DNA from: Amyelois transitella
Taxonomy: Eukaryota > Arthropoda > Insecta > Lepidoptera > Pyralidae
Length of the DNA: 64,000 bases
Assembly (NCBI RefSeq): GCF_032362555.1
Contig: NC_083518.1
Location: 6,398,501 to 6,462,500, forward strand
Direction of reading: 5' to 3'
Numbering within the stretch: position 1 is the first letter of the stretch; each line of letters begins with the position of its first letter. Position numbers and translations under genes: made by a program. The notes under the pieces were generated by a model that was given only the letters and a program-made list of their open reading frames with translations, was not told the origin of the DNA and did no database searches. Shown here piece after piece: positions 35,189 to 46,359 of this stretch.

Positions 35189-36867
35189 CCCAAAATCACT
35201 TTTTGCATATCCTCATATCCACGTTTAATTTTGACTTTTTGAATACGATTTACCCGTGGTTATTTCAGCATTTCTCGTAGCGCATAATGAGCTAAATTTC
35301 AAGATTTAAGGTCATTTAATCACCTGTGGTAGATAGAGTCTTAACACAAGTAACCAAACCAAATCTCCACATCGTAGTACAATAAATTATAAAAGCTCAA
35401 AATTCTACGGCAATTTGTCAAAATTTATTAATGTAGAACAACATAATGCTTTCAACAACCCTCATTTTCCAAGCCTTCCTTTAGACGATATTCTTCCGCT
35501 AAACGTTAGAGTTAAAAATTCACCGCAATCATTATTTCCTTGGTAAGAAGCTCCGAGCCTGTATATTATTAATTATTCACGCCCACTCTCCCCTGGAGCC
35601 TTGATTTTCAAAGACTTAAAAACAAATCTCGACATCGTTTAACTCCAGTTTAACTTCAAAAGTCTATCTACGAGTAAGTATAAAATAAGAATTCCGATGA
35701 CCGGTTATAACTGATGATGTTTTAAGTTGTAATTATGTGTGTTTATATAATTGATTCTTAATTTTATTTTCTTGAGTAACTGTTAAAAGAAGTAGCTAAT
35801 TTTTTTTCTAATAGTGCGATTGATCTCGAATTGTCCGGCGGTAAGCAAGATGTGACCTAAGGTGGTGTACACAACTTCATTCACTCTTGCCTTTCCCAAG
35901 TTGTATGTATCGGGGAAGAGATTATTATTGATTAGAAATAATAATTATCAGAATTTTTAATTATTCGGCTATATCTATAGCGCAGTAGGTAACTTTATAA
36001 ATAACATGTATCAGATCGTCTTCGCTCATCTTTGCATGTAACATGGTAATGACCCAAATTTTCAGATTTACCTTAATGCTTCCGAGGGTCGCTTATTTAG
36101 TATTCCATAAAAAATATTTGATTATGTAAGTTCTGGCAATTAGTTTTAGTCATTTAAACATATGCATTTGAATACCCTCAAATAAATACAATTCGTTAAT
36201 TAGAAATGCGTACGTAGTTCGGATAAACTCGCTAATTATTACACCCTAAATTGACTTGCATACCTGCGAGTACGTATATTTTATTTCGCGGTTGAAAGCC
36301 TGATCTGACTTCCCAAATTGTTTCGGTTACATACATAATGTATGAAAATTACCACTTAATTTGGGGAGAAAATAAATAAACAGGCATACACACCTTGCCA
36401 ATTTGATTGTTGAATTATTCATGATGTCTCACAAACCCACCTGTGCGAGGGTCGGGAGACGAGGACTCTTGAAATAGGACTCATATCGTTGCTTGGGGGA
36501 ATCATAACGAAATGGGCAAACGTGTATACGGACTCGTTTAAGGGGCTGGAATATCAAAAAAAAAAGATGATATTTGTGCCTGAAAGACAAATGTATCGTT
36601 ACTTTGACTTATTGTGTTAAGTACGTAAAGGTTTCGTTGTAATGACAGAAATCTGAGTTTTAGGAATAAGCGTTAATTTGAACATTCTTCACTAAAAAGT
36701 AAGCATAGTGCCATGGTATGGATCAATATCAGTAACATAGTCCAAACGATATGGTGCTAGCTTAGGTAATCTGTATAAAGTCTTTGATCTCAGTCTTTGG
36801 CAAAAAAAAAATACAGACATCAATGTCAATATAACTTTATTATGTGACAAAACAGTTTTTGATACTA
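35189..36867. other. Spacer upstream of the SPATA17-like gene
   Basis: No ORF or repeat of note. The promoter of the gene should lie near its end, but I could not identify a core promoter element. Confidence 0.4.
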
Positions 36868-37164
36868 ATGGCTTCGGTTCGTCCATTTTTACCAACTTCT
36901 AATGATTTTTATATAGAATTACAACATCGTTTGGACAGCGCTGAAGAGAATCGTTACGAACGATTCTTGGCTGTTCTTCTATTCGATCGCATTACTCGAA
37001 CTCATCTCATAAAGAAACATGTAGCGTGGCTGTCGTTCAATGCTAGGATAATACAGTGTGCGTTTAGAGTTTATAAAGCGAGACAATTCTTCAGAGCAGC
37101 TGTCAGACGTGGTGTGCGGTCTAAACATGAGAGACATTATAATCAAGCTGCGAGAAGAATTCAG
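36868..37164 (+). CDS. SPATA17-like gene, upstream alternative or duplicated first exon (exon 1a)
   Basis: Ninety-nine codons from ATG 36868 (MASVRPFLPT) to ATTCAG followed by GTATAA, a fair 5' splice site, in phase 0. About 72 of 99 residues match exon 1b with no gap. Residues 61-72 (IIQCAFRVYKAR) are an IQ motif; the exon ends RRIQ, so splicing to exon 2 would give RRIQ-ALWRGHYSR, a canonical IQ motif. The intact frame at this divergence argues for selection on both exons. It could be an alternative promoter/exon, an exon of a now partial upstream gene copy, or a recently silenced duplicate. No ORF of a separate second exon was seen between 37165 and 37482. Confidence 0.75.
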
Positions 37165-37482
37165 GTATAATTTTTATTTACTTTTTGTTCTGTCCCGATG
37201 TCTTGGTTGTAACAGAAAAATATCTACCTTTTTATGTACAAACTCAACCATCAAAGGAACTGTCCAGTATTTAAAATCAATACAATCACAGAGCTCAAAA
37301 CTTCGCGCCTCAAAGGCCTCAATATAGGTGGAGAAAACTTTATAATGCTAGTCTATGGAATGAACATACGTCTTTTGTTTTTCATTTCTCATTTCATTTC
37401 GCAAACCATGTCATAACAAATTGTCATAACGAATGTCAGTCGTGTTGAAAACTGAGGTTGAATCCAACTTGGGTAAAACCAA

Positions 37483-38901
37483 ATGGCATCAGTACATCCA
37501 TTTTTACCAACTCCTAACGAGTTCTACGGGGAACTTCAAGGTCGCTCTGATTTCGCCGAAGAGAGACGTTATAAGCGGTTTTTAGCTGTTCTACTATTTC
37601 AACGGTTAACTAGAGGTCACCTCATAAGAAAACATATAGCATGGTTATCGTTCAATGCTACGATAATTCAGTGCGCATTTAGAGTGCACAGGGCGCGGAA
37701 ATTCTTTAGATTAGCTCTGAGACGTGCGGTTCGGAACAAGCATGCGAAGCATTATGATCATGCTGCTAGGATAATTCAGGTAAGGAATAATATATATTAT
37801 TATACATAAAAGGTCGTAAGCTAGAGCCTTGTTGTATTGTGTGGCTAACAAGGGCCTAACAAAATAAAATTATCCGTCCATCCTTCTTTAGGAAATGGAC
37901 AGATTTACACACTAAAAAGTGAATAAATTAAAGCATTACACACTAAAAAGTGAATAAAATAAATATTATCGCCCATTTAATTGGTTGGCAGTCAATAATT
38001 TTTCCTATAAACATATTCCAAAAATATACATATTTTTTATTGTCACACACAATGTTGCTATTTCTGGAATATGTATTTTTGTGAGTTTTGTTAAATAATC
38101 CCTTACCTTCTGACGTAGGCGCTGTGGCGTGGGCATTACTCGAGGCGGACCAAGTTTTGCTACCGCTCTTACCGCCGCTGGCTGGCAACCGTCACCGAGC
38201 GGGGGGAGAGAAAGGCGGCAGAAGCTGCCGAATTTGGTATCAGAAGTCGAGCTGATGACTTGAAGATCTTAGAAGAAGAAGCGAGGCAATGGCTTGCATT
38301 CGTCGTTTTTAAACTACATCACTTACTTAGGACTTATGTATGTGCTGGAGTCTACTCGAACCCTGCTACTTCAGAACTGTCAGAATTTGAAAAACTACTC
38401 AAAGCAATCCATTACTTAGAGTATCGGAAAAGGCTGTTACGCAAATACGAAGAATTTGTAAGGAAACACCGGCCGAGATTCTCGAATAAAAGACTATTCC
38501 CTATCATCGGCAATGGTGAGGATTACTGGTATTTATCACTCCCTGAGATGTATGAACTGACGAGTCCTGCTCCTAAAAAGGTAAATACGAGACATTTAGA
38601 TACTCACCATGGCCCGCAACACAAACAGCCATTTTTGTGGAGGAAGTATCGGCCGCCTAGTCCTGAGAAAGGTCGCGGGCCATTTTCTCCAAGGTCTTCG
38701 ATCAACCGGACTCCGCCGCCGCCAGCTCCCACGCCGGCTGCAGGAGGCGCTGGAGACTTCAAACAACATAAAGATCCACGGTTCCACTTGTACGTCAAGC
38801 ATTATACGCCGCAGCCAGCTTTATTCGACTACGTTGATTTCCATATAAACGTATTGCTGACTCGTAAATGCTCCATAGAGAATATAGACAAAGAAGAGTA
38901 A
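37483..38901 (+). CDS. SPATA17-like IQ-motif protein, two exons (37483-37779 joined to 38119-38901)
   Basis: Exon 1b has 99 codons from ATG 37483 and ends at ATTCAG|GTAAGG; exon 2 starts after GACGTAG at 38119 and runs to TAA 38899-38901, giving 359 aa (human SPATA17 is about 360). IQ motif 1 is at residues 61-72 (IIQCAFRVHRAR); IQ motif 2 at 98-108 (IQALWRGHYSR) spans the junction and fixes the splice frame. The block HLLRTYVCAGVYSNP at 167-181 matches the conserved HxLLSTxxxxGIYNSP region of SPATA17. The C-terminal half is basic with a Pro/Ala-rich linker (TPPPPAPTPAAGG) and ends in FDYVDFHINVLL. SPATA17 proteins bind calmodulin through IQ motifs and are linked to the ciliary/flagellar axoneme and spermatogenesis; the insect role is inferred. 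No signal or membrane segment. Confidence 0.85.
37905..37960. repeat. Tandem repeat in the SPATA17-like intron, 31-nt period
   Basis: TTACACACTAAAAAGTGAAT occurs at 37905 and again at 37936, followed by AAA each time. Two copies only. Confidence 0.8.
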
Positions 38902-40195
38902 ATATATTTTTATACATTTTAACAGCGATGGTTTGTTGAAAATACTTGATCTTTTACATGGTTGCGTATTATTTCTCTCTTTATTTTTCTTGGTCGGAAA
39001 TCCGTAATCAGGCTGCTAAGTTTGGAAGGGTCGTCCGGATGTTGTGAGCCGCGAGCCTTTTGTTGTTTCCCTTTTGTTGTTGTGAATTTTACACTTGTAA
39101 TTTATTTCAGGAAACGCCTTGGTGAGAAAGAAATTACGTTAAACTCTCTAAGGAAAATGTGTTTTGTAAATTAACATTTCGCTTCTGTAGGTTTTAAGGT
39201 CGGGTATTTTTATTTATTGTCCTGAATTATTAATATAAGGAGTTTTATGACCGGCTTATCTGGGAGATACCATCCAGTATTTTTCGCTTATATTTTATGA
39301 ACGAGCTGGGCGCGCTTTGGAAATTAAGGTCCTTGAAGATATATAAGATATATTTTATACTCACCTGATTTTAGGGACTTATAATCTCAAAGTCGATTGT
39401 ATCTTTCACTTATATCATTGTTAGGTGAAGTATAAGACCAATAGAAACCAAAAATGCGATTTTTAAATTTTTTGTCTTTCTGTCGGTCTGTATGTTTGTG
39501 CTCGCATAACGCGAAAAACTGTTGCTTCGATTTTTTATGACGAAGTCGCGCAAAATAGCTATTCTTTAAAATGAAAAAAAGGGAAATTGAGGGGTTGTTA
39601 ATTCAGTGTCTCTCAGTTGTCCCTTATTGGATCCCCGTGGGTGCAAGTTCTTACTTTTCATCGACTCGTACTAGGTAGTACAATCAAGGTTTTTCTTGTT
39701 CATAATACAAAAATACAGCTAAGCTTTAATTTAATGTTGCAAAATAGCATTTAATGCTGCCTCAACCATTAAAATCACATTACACTAAGTACTCAAGATA
39801 AATGTCCACTCGCAAAGGTTTTAGTACAAAAACAAAAGAAATGCGCAACCATCATTCGTAATTGGCTCACATTCACGCTAACACTTGTTTCGCCTAATAA
39901 CCACATACATCTTGAAACTCATTTGTCTCGCAACGCCTGTTTGACTCGGCAAATTTATTAGGGTCAAAATAATGCAGGTTGTGGGTTTCTGAACTAATAA
40001 GGGCCTTGGCAGACTTGCTCAATTAAATTTATGGTTACAGACCACACACTAAAATCGTCACTGCTCAAATCGTGAAGATGCACGAAAAATAGCGAGATGC
40101 ACAGGGGGGTACGAGTGTAAATCCTACTTTAGCTACTAGTACTTAGTACGAATGAAAAAGTTATGTTCATTTAATTATTTAAGTTATAACCTAAC
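38902..40195. other. Spacer and probable 3' region of the SPATA17-like gene
   Basis: No further coding exon. 39415-39560 carries GTCTTTCTGTCGGTCTGTAT, AACGCGAAAAACTG and GACGAAGTCGCG, a decayed Helitron-like repeat. The poly(A) site of the gene was not identified with confidence. Confidence 0.4.
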
Positions 40196-40331
40196 AAGGG
40201 AGAGACAGGGAGAGTCGTGTCGTATGAAAACCTGACTTACTCAAACCAGAATCATGGTCTGCAAAGGCGCACCCACGTTTCCTCTTCAGAGAGGTGAGGA
40301 TGTGACCGGAACTAAAACCAGGAGGAAGAAG
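40196..40331 (+). mobile_element. SINE-B 3' portion
   Basis: GTCGTGTCGTATGAAAACC, ACTTACTCAAACCAGAATC, GAGGTGAGGATGTGACCGG and AACCAGGAGGAAGAAG are the family 3' half in order. Confidence 0.85.
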
Positions 40332-40884
40332 ACGATACTGACAGACAGACATGTTATATCCAAAATATTTCATGGATGTCATAATTTAAATAGCAAAGAT
40401 AATGTGTGTCAACGCCTTTACAGCAGACCGTCTTAGGCGGGGTACCCATTTGTTAGAGGTATAATGGTTGACCCACTTTAATTGCTACGCCAAGCAAGAA
40501 TAGGGTATGATTTGCGCATCGTAGAACCACAGTTACAATTTACACATATCATGTTTGTATATTTGTACAATTTCAAACTAGTTAAAACATACAGGAAAAT
40601 TTGCGGAAATACGTTTTGTAGAAATTATATAAGCTAGTAAAATTGAATACCTACATCCAAATCTGTTTTCAAGTCACCTCTTTTCTAGAGATAAGTTTTT
40701 ACTCGTAAAGAAACTACGTTCTCACTATTGTTTAACCAAAAGTTTCACTAGCGTGTGGTTTCAGGAAATTGTCTTTTAGATGTCTACGTCAGTCAGATCT
40801 TGGAACAAGTTTAATACAACTCCGTTTTTGGACTGTGCTTTAAAGTACATTTTATTATGTCATCAGTCCCTTTTAAATTTACTT
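40332..40884. other. Spacer
   Basis: No gene recognised. Confidence 0.4.
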
Positions 40885-41062
40885 CTATATATTAATATAA
40901 ATGTGAAAATACGTTTGTATTTTTGTTGATCCGTCATTCACCTCGAAACCCTTGAACCAATCTCCATAAATTTTGTATACATAGGTATATTGTGGAGAAC
41001 GAAAGAGGAAATGGGGTAGTACGTTGCACGCGGGCCAAGCCGCGGACAAAACTATTAAGTAA
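40885..41062 (+). mobile_element. Helitron-like non-autonomous repeat
   Basis: TATATTAATATAAATGTG at the left, CCCTTGAACCAATCTCC, ATTTTGTATACATAGG, and near the right end GCACGCGGGCCAAGCCGCGG followed by ACAAAACTATTAAG. Same general family as 34440-34605; it may also be called a MITE. Confidence 0.5.
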
Positions 41063-42879
41063 TTTTAAATAAACAGTGCTATTACAATATTCAAAACAAC
41101 TGATATCTTAGAAACTTGAAGTTTTCGTCAGAGAGGAGCTTCAGGCAGTCTCTTTAATATTTGTCAAACTGCAACACGTCTAATCTACTCGCACTAGTAA
41201 AATGAAACACATTTCGATCACCACCAACAGATCTCGCCTTTTCGCCTCCAGTTCGAACCTGGCGTCAACTGTAACTGTCAGAGTGAGGGTGTTTGGCACA
41301 TGAATAATGTATGGGGTAAATTTGCAAGTGTTTCAATTTACACCAGCCGACACTCCGCGCCGTTGATACGCACCCGAGTAGTTGAAGTGCAAAAAAGAAA
41401 ACAACGGCCGCGGCGCCGTACGTGGATAGGGAAGGGGTCTATTCTCAGAATATTAGCACTCGAAATGTTATACGCATAAATTAGCCTTAAATATCCTTTT
41501 ACTGTAGTGGCATTTATTTCAAGGAATTAATTTTATGTATTAATAATTTGTAGAAATACCAAATTAAGAAATGTTATTACAAAATTTCTACCAACGACAC
41601 TTTCAAATAAGTGACATAATTATGAAATACGTTATTTTGTTTTCAATGGTTTTATTGAAATAAAAATAACCAAAACAATCTTGAAGCTCAGTTTGTGGTC
41701 ATTGGCGAACCCCGGGCTTTTCCCAGAGAGAGACTTCAACCGGGACTAACACTTAAGAGGATGATGATAAATAACTTATGTTGTTCTATAGAATTTTGAG
41801 ACTGATATTTTTTACAATACGTAGTTAATTGCTGGTTTTCGCATTTAAGATATTATTTCTTATGTTAAGATATCGAAAATTTAATTTTGTTTATCTAAAA
41901 CAGTCGTTCCACTCGGATGTAAAAATCGCCAGAAATTACATCGAAGTGAGAGATAATTGTTCATGAATAAGTAATTTTTTTGATTATGGTTCGTCTTACT
42001 CTTCATTTTTCGCTAGATCGAGCAGAAAAATATTATAAGCATCATTAAATATTCATTTCCTGTTTAAGTACCTATTTATGATTTTATATTTATACATGCT
42101 TACGTACATATAATATATAATCACGTCTATATATTGATTAACATTTGTGTTGAAAAATATAAAACAATTAAGTTTTGTTAAGTTAGCAACACATTTCACA
42201 ATGAAACTTTATTTTTGAGTAGCTCAGTGTAATTTGGCAGAAAATGCAGTGTTAAAAATAGGACCCTAGTTTGGGCTGAGCGCAATAGTTACTTTTTCCA
42301 GGCTTCTCCGGAGTAGCACGAACAAAAGTCTTATCACTGTACTTGTACTTTATAAGCCTTCATCTCCGACGTGATGAGAATGTCACGTACTTTTGAGAAT
42401 AGGTAAAAATGCATATTAAGGATAAGTAGTCTTCGATTAATAAGCTGACTCATAAAAGGGCAATATAAGTGGATAATCTTTTTTGATGATGAATTCTCTT
42501 TTAATGATATTTATGCTCGATTTTCCTTTTGTTTTTTGTAAAATTTAATTACTTAACTACTTGAATTACTTTCGATTTAGTGTACGTATATGCCTATTCT
42601 ATCTCTTCTTCTATGATAATCTTGAGACAAAAAAGACAGCCTCAAAACAGAGGGCAGGTTTGTTGTCTTCAATATTATGTCTCATGTATGAGAATAACAA
42701 AATATTAAACATTTTCAATTAAAAATTATTCACATCATACAAGCAGTCAAACAGATTTCCTACTTCTATTACATTTAATTTTAAGTAATCTTCAAGTCCT
42801 CAGACGAATCATCGAAAGATAGCCCTGGAACCTAACATTCAAGCAAATGTTTGAAACAGTGTTTTTTTTTTGTATCTAG
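41063..42879. other. Spacer with a CpG-rich patch and repeat remnants
   Basis: 41340-41440 is locally GC/CpG-rich (GCCGACACTCCGCGCC, GGCCGCGGCGCCGTACG) and could be a promoter or 5' UTR, but no ORF or splice site ties it to a gene. 41700-41765 is a weak SINE-B-like remnant; 42104-42136 (CATATAATATATAATCACG) is a SINE-A tail remnant. Confidence 0.35.
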
Positions 42880-43091
42880 ATAAACACAACTTGAACGATT
42901 TTCTAAAAAAGTCTTATATTTCGATTATTACAAGCGAAAGCAATAAAGAGTCCGAATATTGTTTAGTTAGGGACTTAATCGAACCTTTTTCGGCATGGAC
43001 AAAAGAGCACTTCCCAAATGCATTCCGGCAATTCTTCCGCAGCGTCTCGCAATACGAAGCAGAAAGTTGGCAATCGATACCGCCCAGTTGA
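42880..43091 (+). CDS. Candidate terminal coding exon of an unidentified gene
   Basis: A T-rich tract and TTTTTGTATCTAG (acceptor-like) precede an open frame of 70 codons from 42881 (KHNLNDFLKK) to TGA 43089-43091 (one base of the first codon would come from an upstream exon, phase 1). Later residues include RDLIEPFSAWTKEHFPNAF and FFRSVSQYEAESW, a composition that looks protein-like. AATAAA follows at 43182-43187. No upstream exon or family was recognised. A competing frame (42995-43186) is also open, so a processed or decayed origin is possible. Confidence 0.35.
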
Positions 43092-43181
43092 GTGGAGTCG
43101 TGATCTGTATGAAAAATGCGATGGGACGTAGACCGTGGTACGCAGTAATTAGTGGCTGTTCGCGAAGGCGCGCCGCTGCAA

Positions 43182-43187
43182 AATAAA
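43182..43187 (+). terminator. Candidate poly(A) signal for the 42880 exon
   Basis: AATAAA about 90 nt after the TGA at 43091, in a region otherwise GC-rich. Only supportive if the exon is real. Confidence 0.3.
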
Positions 43188-43257
43188 GACGAAGTGGAAG
43201 GAGTCTTGTATAGATATGCACAATTTGAAACCTTTTTTATTTCAACTGCTAATTGTT

Positions 43258-43395
43258 TTACCTCCTGATGTTGGTCCCGGCTGCATCCTCACATCTCTGG
43301 GGAGGAGTCCGGGGCTCAACTTTACCATGGTCCTGGGTTGGGTGAGTCAGGTTTCTACTCGAATCTACTCCCGTCTGATCTACGCAACCTAAATA
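43258..43395 (-). mobile_element. SINE-B 3' portion
   Basis: Minus strand: TTTACCTCCTGATGTTGG, CCCGGCTGCATCCTCACA, TACCATGGTCCTGGGTTGGG, GTGAGTCAGGTTTCTACTCG and TGATCTACGCAACC. Confidence 0.85.
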
Positions 43396-43660
43396 TATGG
43401 TGATTCTTGGCTTCATCCATTATTCATTCATCATTCTATAATTTTTTAATAAATTTTGTTGAAGTGAAACATGTGTTAAATATTTAATTTGCAAAGAAAG
43501 GGGGCGACGCGAATATGAAAGACTGCGTGAAACCGCAATTATAGGACATTTTCGATCAGACTAATCCTTGGTAAATTGGTGCAAATAACTGGAAATGCGG
43601 GAAATTCTATGCGTGAATTACTTTGGTAGTCATTAATTTTCGAGTTGAATTACGCAGGTT
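43396..43660. other. Spacer
   Basis: Nothing recognised. Confidence 0.4.
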
Positions 43661-43832
43661 CAAACTTACTCAACGATATTATATTTTATAATATACTCAT
43701 AAAGATAAATATCAAAGTCCCAGTCCAATCAGAAAAAGTAGTAAGTTTCTCATAATGCCCTGTGCGAGATTCGAACCCGGCACATACGGGTGTCACGGAC
43801 AAGCTCAATATCACTGCGACACAGAGGCTGTC
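43661..43832 (-). mobile_element. SINE-C (tRNA-derived), minus strand
   Basis: The right end carries GAGATTCGAACCCGGCAC (reverse of box B) and TCACTGCGACACAGAGGC (reverse of box A); the left part is the family body (ACTCAACGATATTATATTT, CCAGTCCAATCAGAAAAAG, TCATAATGCCCTG). Matches 50291-50494 and the plus copies at 46360 and 63514. Confidence 0.87.
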
Positions 43833-44315
43833 TTTTATTTGCGAAAGAGAACAAACTTGTAAAATTCTTCTCGTACAAAAATATTAACTCTAAATGGAAC
43901 AGGTAGGTATACAATATTTTACGAGTAATGTAATTTCCCAAAAGACCAAACTGAGGCGAGAAATCAGACCAAATTTTATATAGGTACATTTCTAACTTTT
44001 TGATATAGAGCTAAACTCGTTTTGCAAACGACATGTAATATTTCAACGCGTTAATAATTTCAGCTTCACAAGTTGGAACTAGTTGCAAATATTTAAAGGC
44101 AAACACCATTAGCAGAACATAGATGCACACAAATCAACGATTTTGATTGAAAAATACCTGCAGTTGCACACGAAATAACTGTTTCGATGAATACTTCACA
44201 CTAAAAGCGCTGAACTAAACTCGGCGCTTTCAATTTAGCGAAATTTTAGCTCAGTATTGGTATTTTAGGCAGGAGCACACAGTTTTAGAATTTGCGAGCT
44301 TTGATTTCTCAATTA
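43833..44315. other. Spacer
   Basis: Nothing recognised. Confidence 0.4.
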
Positions 44316-44477
44316 AAATCACGGCTATTTCCCGGAGGGGTAGGTAGATACTTCACGTTTTCATTTGTATCCATACATTCATAACTCTCTTCATGCATGC
44401 TTGGACGTCGGTTTCAGAGACTTTTGAGCTGACATCTAGCCTTTGACGTCCCCAATTTGATCAAGGAACATTCGTCT
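44316..44477 (-). mobile_element. RTE-like LINE 3'-end fragment, diverged
   Basis: AATCACGGCTATTTCCCGG, GGGGTAGGTAGA, CATTCATAACTCTCTTCATG and CCAATTTGATCAAGGAAC follow the order of the 3' end of copies 2 and 3, with many changes. An old, strongly 5'-truncated insertion. Confidence 0.82.
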
Positions 44478-45427
44478 AATTAAATCGTTATGTCTTTTTT
44501 CAATATTTTGTCGTGGGAGTGCAAGGTCCATCTATGATCACGACTCATAGTGGGAAAGTTACGTTTGACCAAAAGATTACCATTTGACCTTTGTGACTAT
44601 TTATGCAGGGAAAAACCAACCCAGCTTGGATCATGGTTGTTTTACTAGGTGAAAGTGCTCATTTTTTTGGTTATTCTCACCTCTGTAGAGGAGCCCCATC
44701 TATCCCGTTAGACACATTAAGTTGTCCCATGGTGGGCCAAGTGGGACGATCTTGTTCCATGAGAACAACTAGGCCTTTGACCATAAGCCTGGATTGGGAG
44801 AAGCATTGCCATTTCATATCAGTTGAAAAAGATGTAGTCTCAATTTTAAGTTCCTGAATACACTACAAAATATTACAAATAATCGTAATATTAAATGTTT
44901 GTACTGCCTTTATTTCATTCATTCAATTCCACAAACTCACTTTTCACCTATACGCGTGAAAATGTTACGCTTGTGTGTGTAGTGTTCCGGTATTAAACTT
45001 TACAGTAAGGTCGTTGATGTTCGCTTTTCCACTAAAAGGAAGCATTTGCGATGACATCTTTGTAACCGATTGAGCATTAAAATGAAATGAAGTATGTACA
45101 TAATTGAGAGCATAATTTTCAGCTAGAGTGGAAATGTAAATGAATATTTTAAATTATAATTATGTCAACTAATTTGAAAAGTCAATGTTATTGTTATGTA
45201 CGCCTTACTACATATATTTACGCCTGTTCGGATCATTCCCTAGGGAATTGGTGTGTCTGACCTTCTTATAATGGTGAAGAAGTTAAGGCCGAGCATACTG
45301 TTATCATCATCTGTTGATGAAACTTACAGTTTGCAGGTAAAGGGGGTGTGTAGTGTAGGCGTGTTATTATATATGTTAGTATTATTCCTAGAAAATCATT
45401 GGATTATATCTTATATTTTTAATAAAA
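44478..45427. other. Spacer upstream of RpLP1
   Basis: 44683-44806 contains AGAGGAGCCCC, GGCCTTTGACCATAAGCC and TGGATTGGGAGAAG, a decayed minus-strand SINE-B. Near RpLP1, a CAG|GTAAAG at 45334-45342 and an acceptor-like TTCCTAG at 45385-45391 could bound a tiny 5'-UTR intron, weakly supported. Confidence 0.35.
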
Positions 45428-45763
45428 ATGGCATCAAAGGCTGAATTAGCTTGCGTTTACTCCGCTCTCATCCTTGTTGATGACGATGTAGCGGTGACTG
45501 GTGAGAAAATCTCGACCATCCTGAAGGCGGCTGCCGTTGACGTCGAGCCGTACTGGCCCGGTCTGTTCGCTAAAGCCCTGGAGGGTGTAAACGTGAGGGA
45601 GCTCATCACTAACATCGGATCCGGCGTGGGAGCAGCGCCGGCTGCTGGCGCGGCGCCTGCTGCAGCTGCCGCTGCCCCTGCCGCTGAGGCCGCCAAGGAA
45701 GAAAAGAAAGAAGAAGAACCCGAGGAGTCTGATGATGACATGGGTTTCGGTCTCTTCGACTAA
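45428..45763 (+). CDS. RpLP1: 60S acidic ribosomal protein P1
   Basis: 111 aa starting [20 protein letters not shown], the normal length for eukaryotic P1. The N-terminal helical dimerisation domain (about 1-68) is followed by an Ala/Pro/Gly hinge (about 69-90), a [16 protein letters not shown] acidic segment and the invariant tail MGFGLFD. P1 pairs with P2 on the uL10 (P0) stalk of the large subunit and recruits translation GTPases. ATG context AAAAATGGC is good. The whole ORF is in one exon, with no poly(A) tract after the 3' UTR and no frame damage, which favours a working gene, but a retrocopy cannot be excluded. A possible poly(A) variant (TATAAA) occurs at about 45830. Confidence 0.95.
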   Translation: MASKAELACVYSALILVDDDVAVTGEKISTILKAAAVDVEPYWPGLFAKALEGVNVRELITNIGSGVGAAPAAGAAPAAAAAAPAAEAAKEEKKEEEPEESDDDMGFGLFD

Positions 45764-45945
45764 AAGCCGTGTTGCTGATTCCAGTTGTAAGCTTTATGAA
45801 GCTTGTCTAGGGTTAAGAATATGACTTTATTATAAATTTATTTTAATTGCTATCATACAACGTCATGTATTCTCCAAAACGTTTGAAGAAAGTATTGTGA
45901 AATGAAATTGAACATAGGAAATACTCATACTCACTTTTTAAGATC

Positions 45946-46007
45946 AGAATCGCCGTGGAGAGATTTATTAAGAGGTGACTCTTAATAAAGATCTCCACAG
46001 CGATTCT
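45946..46007. repeat. Imperfect hairpin 180 bp downstream of RpLP1
   Basis: Two 29-nt arms (45946-45974 and 45979-46007) pair with three mismatches around a 4-nt loop (GTGA). Could be a fold-back insertion or a small-RNA-type hairpin; see findings. Confidence 0.85.
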
Positions 46008-46149
46008 GCTACCTAATTCTGCCCACAGCTCCGCCCGCATAAAAGGAATAATCTTCTTTATTCCAGTTTCCATGGAAATTTTGTAATTTTATCTCTTAGT
46101 ATTGTGTACATGTACAGTTTTTAACAAACTAATTTAAGATTTTAACAGT

Positions 46150-46330
46150 ACATGACATATAATCACGTATATATCCCTTGCGGGGTAGACAGAGCCGACA
46201 GTCTTCAAAAGACTGAAAGGCCACGTTCATCTTTTTGGGTGAATGATAGAATTGAGATTTAAATAGTGACAGTTTGCTAGACTATCGCTTAAAAAGAAGA
46301 CTTCCAAGCATTATCCTTAGTCGCCTATTT
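46150..46330 (-). mobile_element. SINE-A, 5'-truncated
   Basis: ATAATCACGTATATATCCC, GGGGTAGACAGAGCC, CAGTCTTCAAAAGACTG, GATTTAAATAGTGACAG and TCCTTAGTCGCC; ends before the GCCGGGAACC terminus. Confidence 0.87.
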
Positions 46331-46359
46331 TATTTGAGGTTTCCTTGCCCATTATAGAC

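Noticed and set aside
38596..38848. ORFs of 64-79 codons on both strands in the SPATA17-like second exon
   Set aside because: Shadows of the 260-codon exon frame that continues the IQ motif.
45457..45741. Minus-strand 94-codon Ala/Ser-rich ORF
   Set aside because: Antisense of the Ala-rich RpLP1 hinge.
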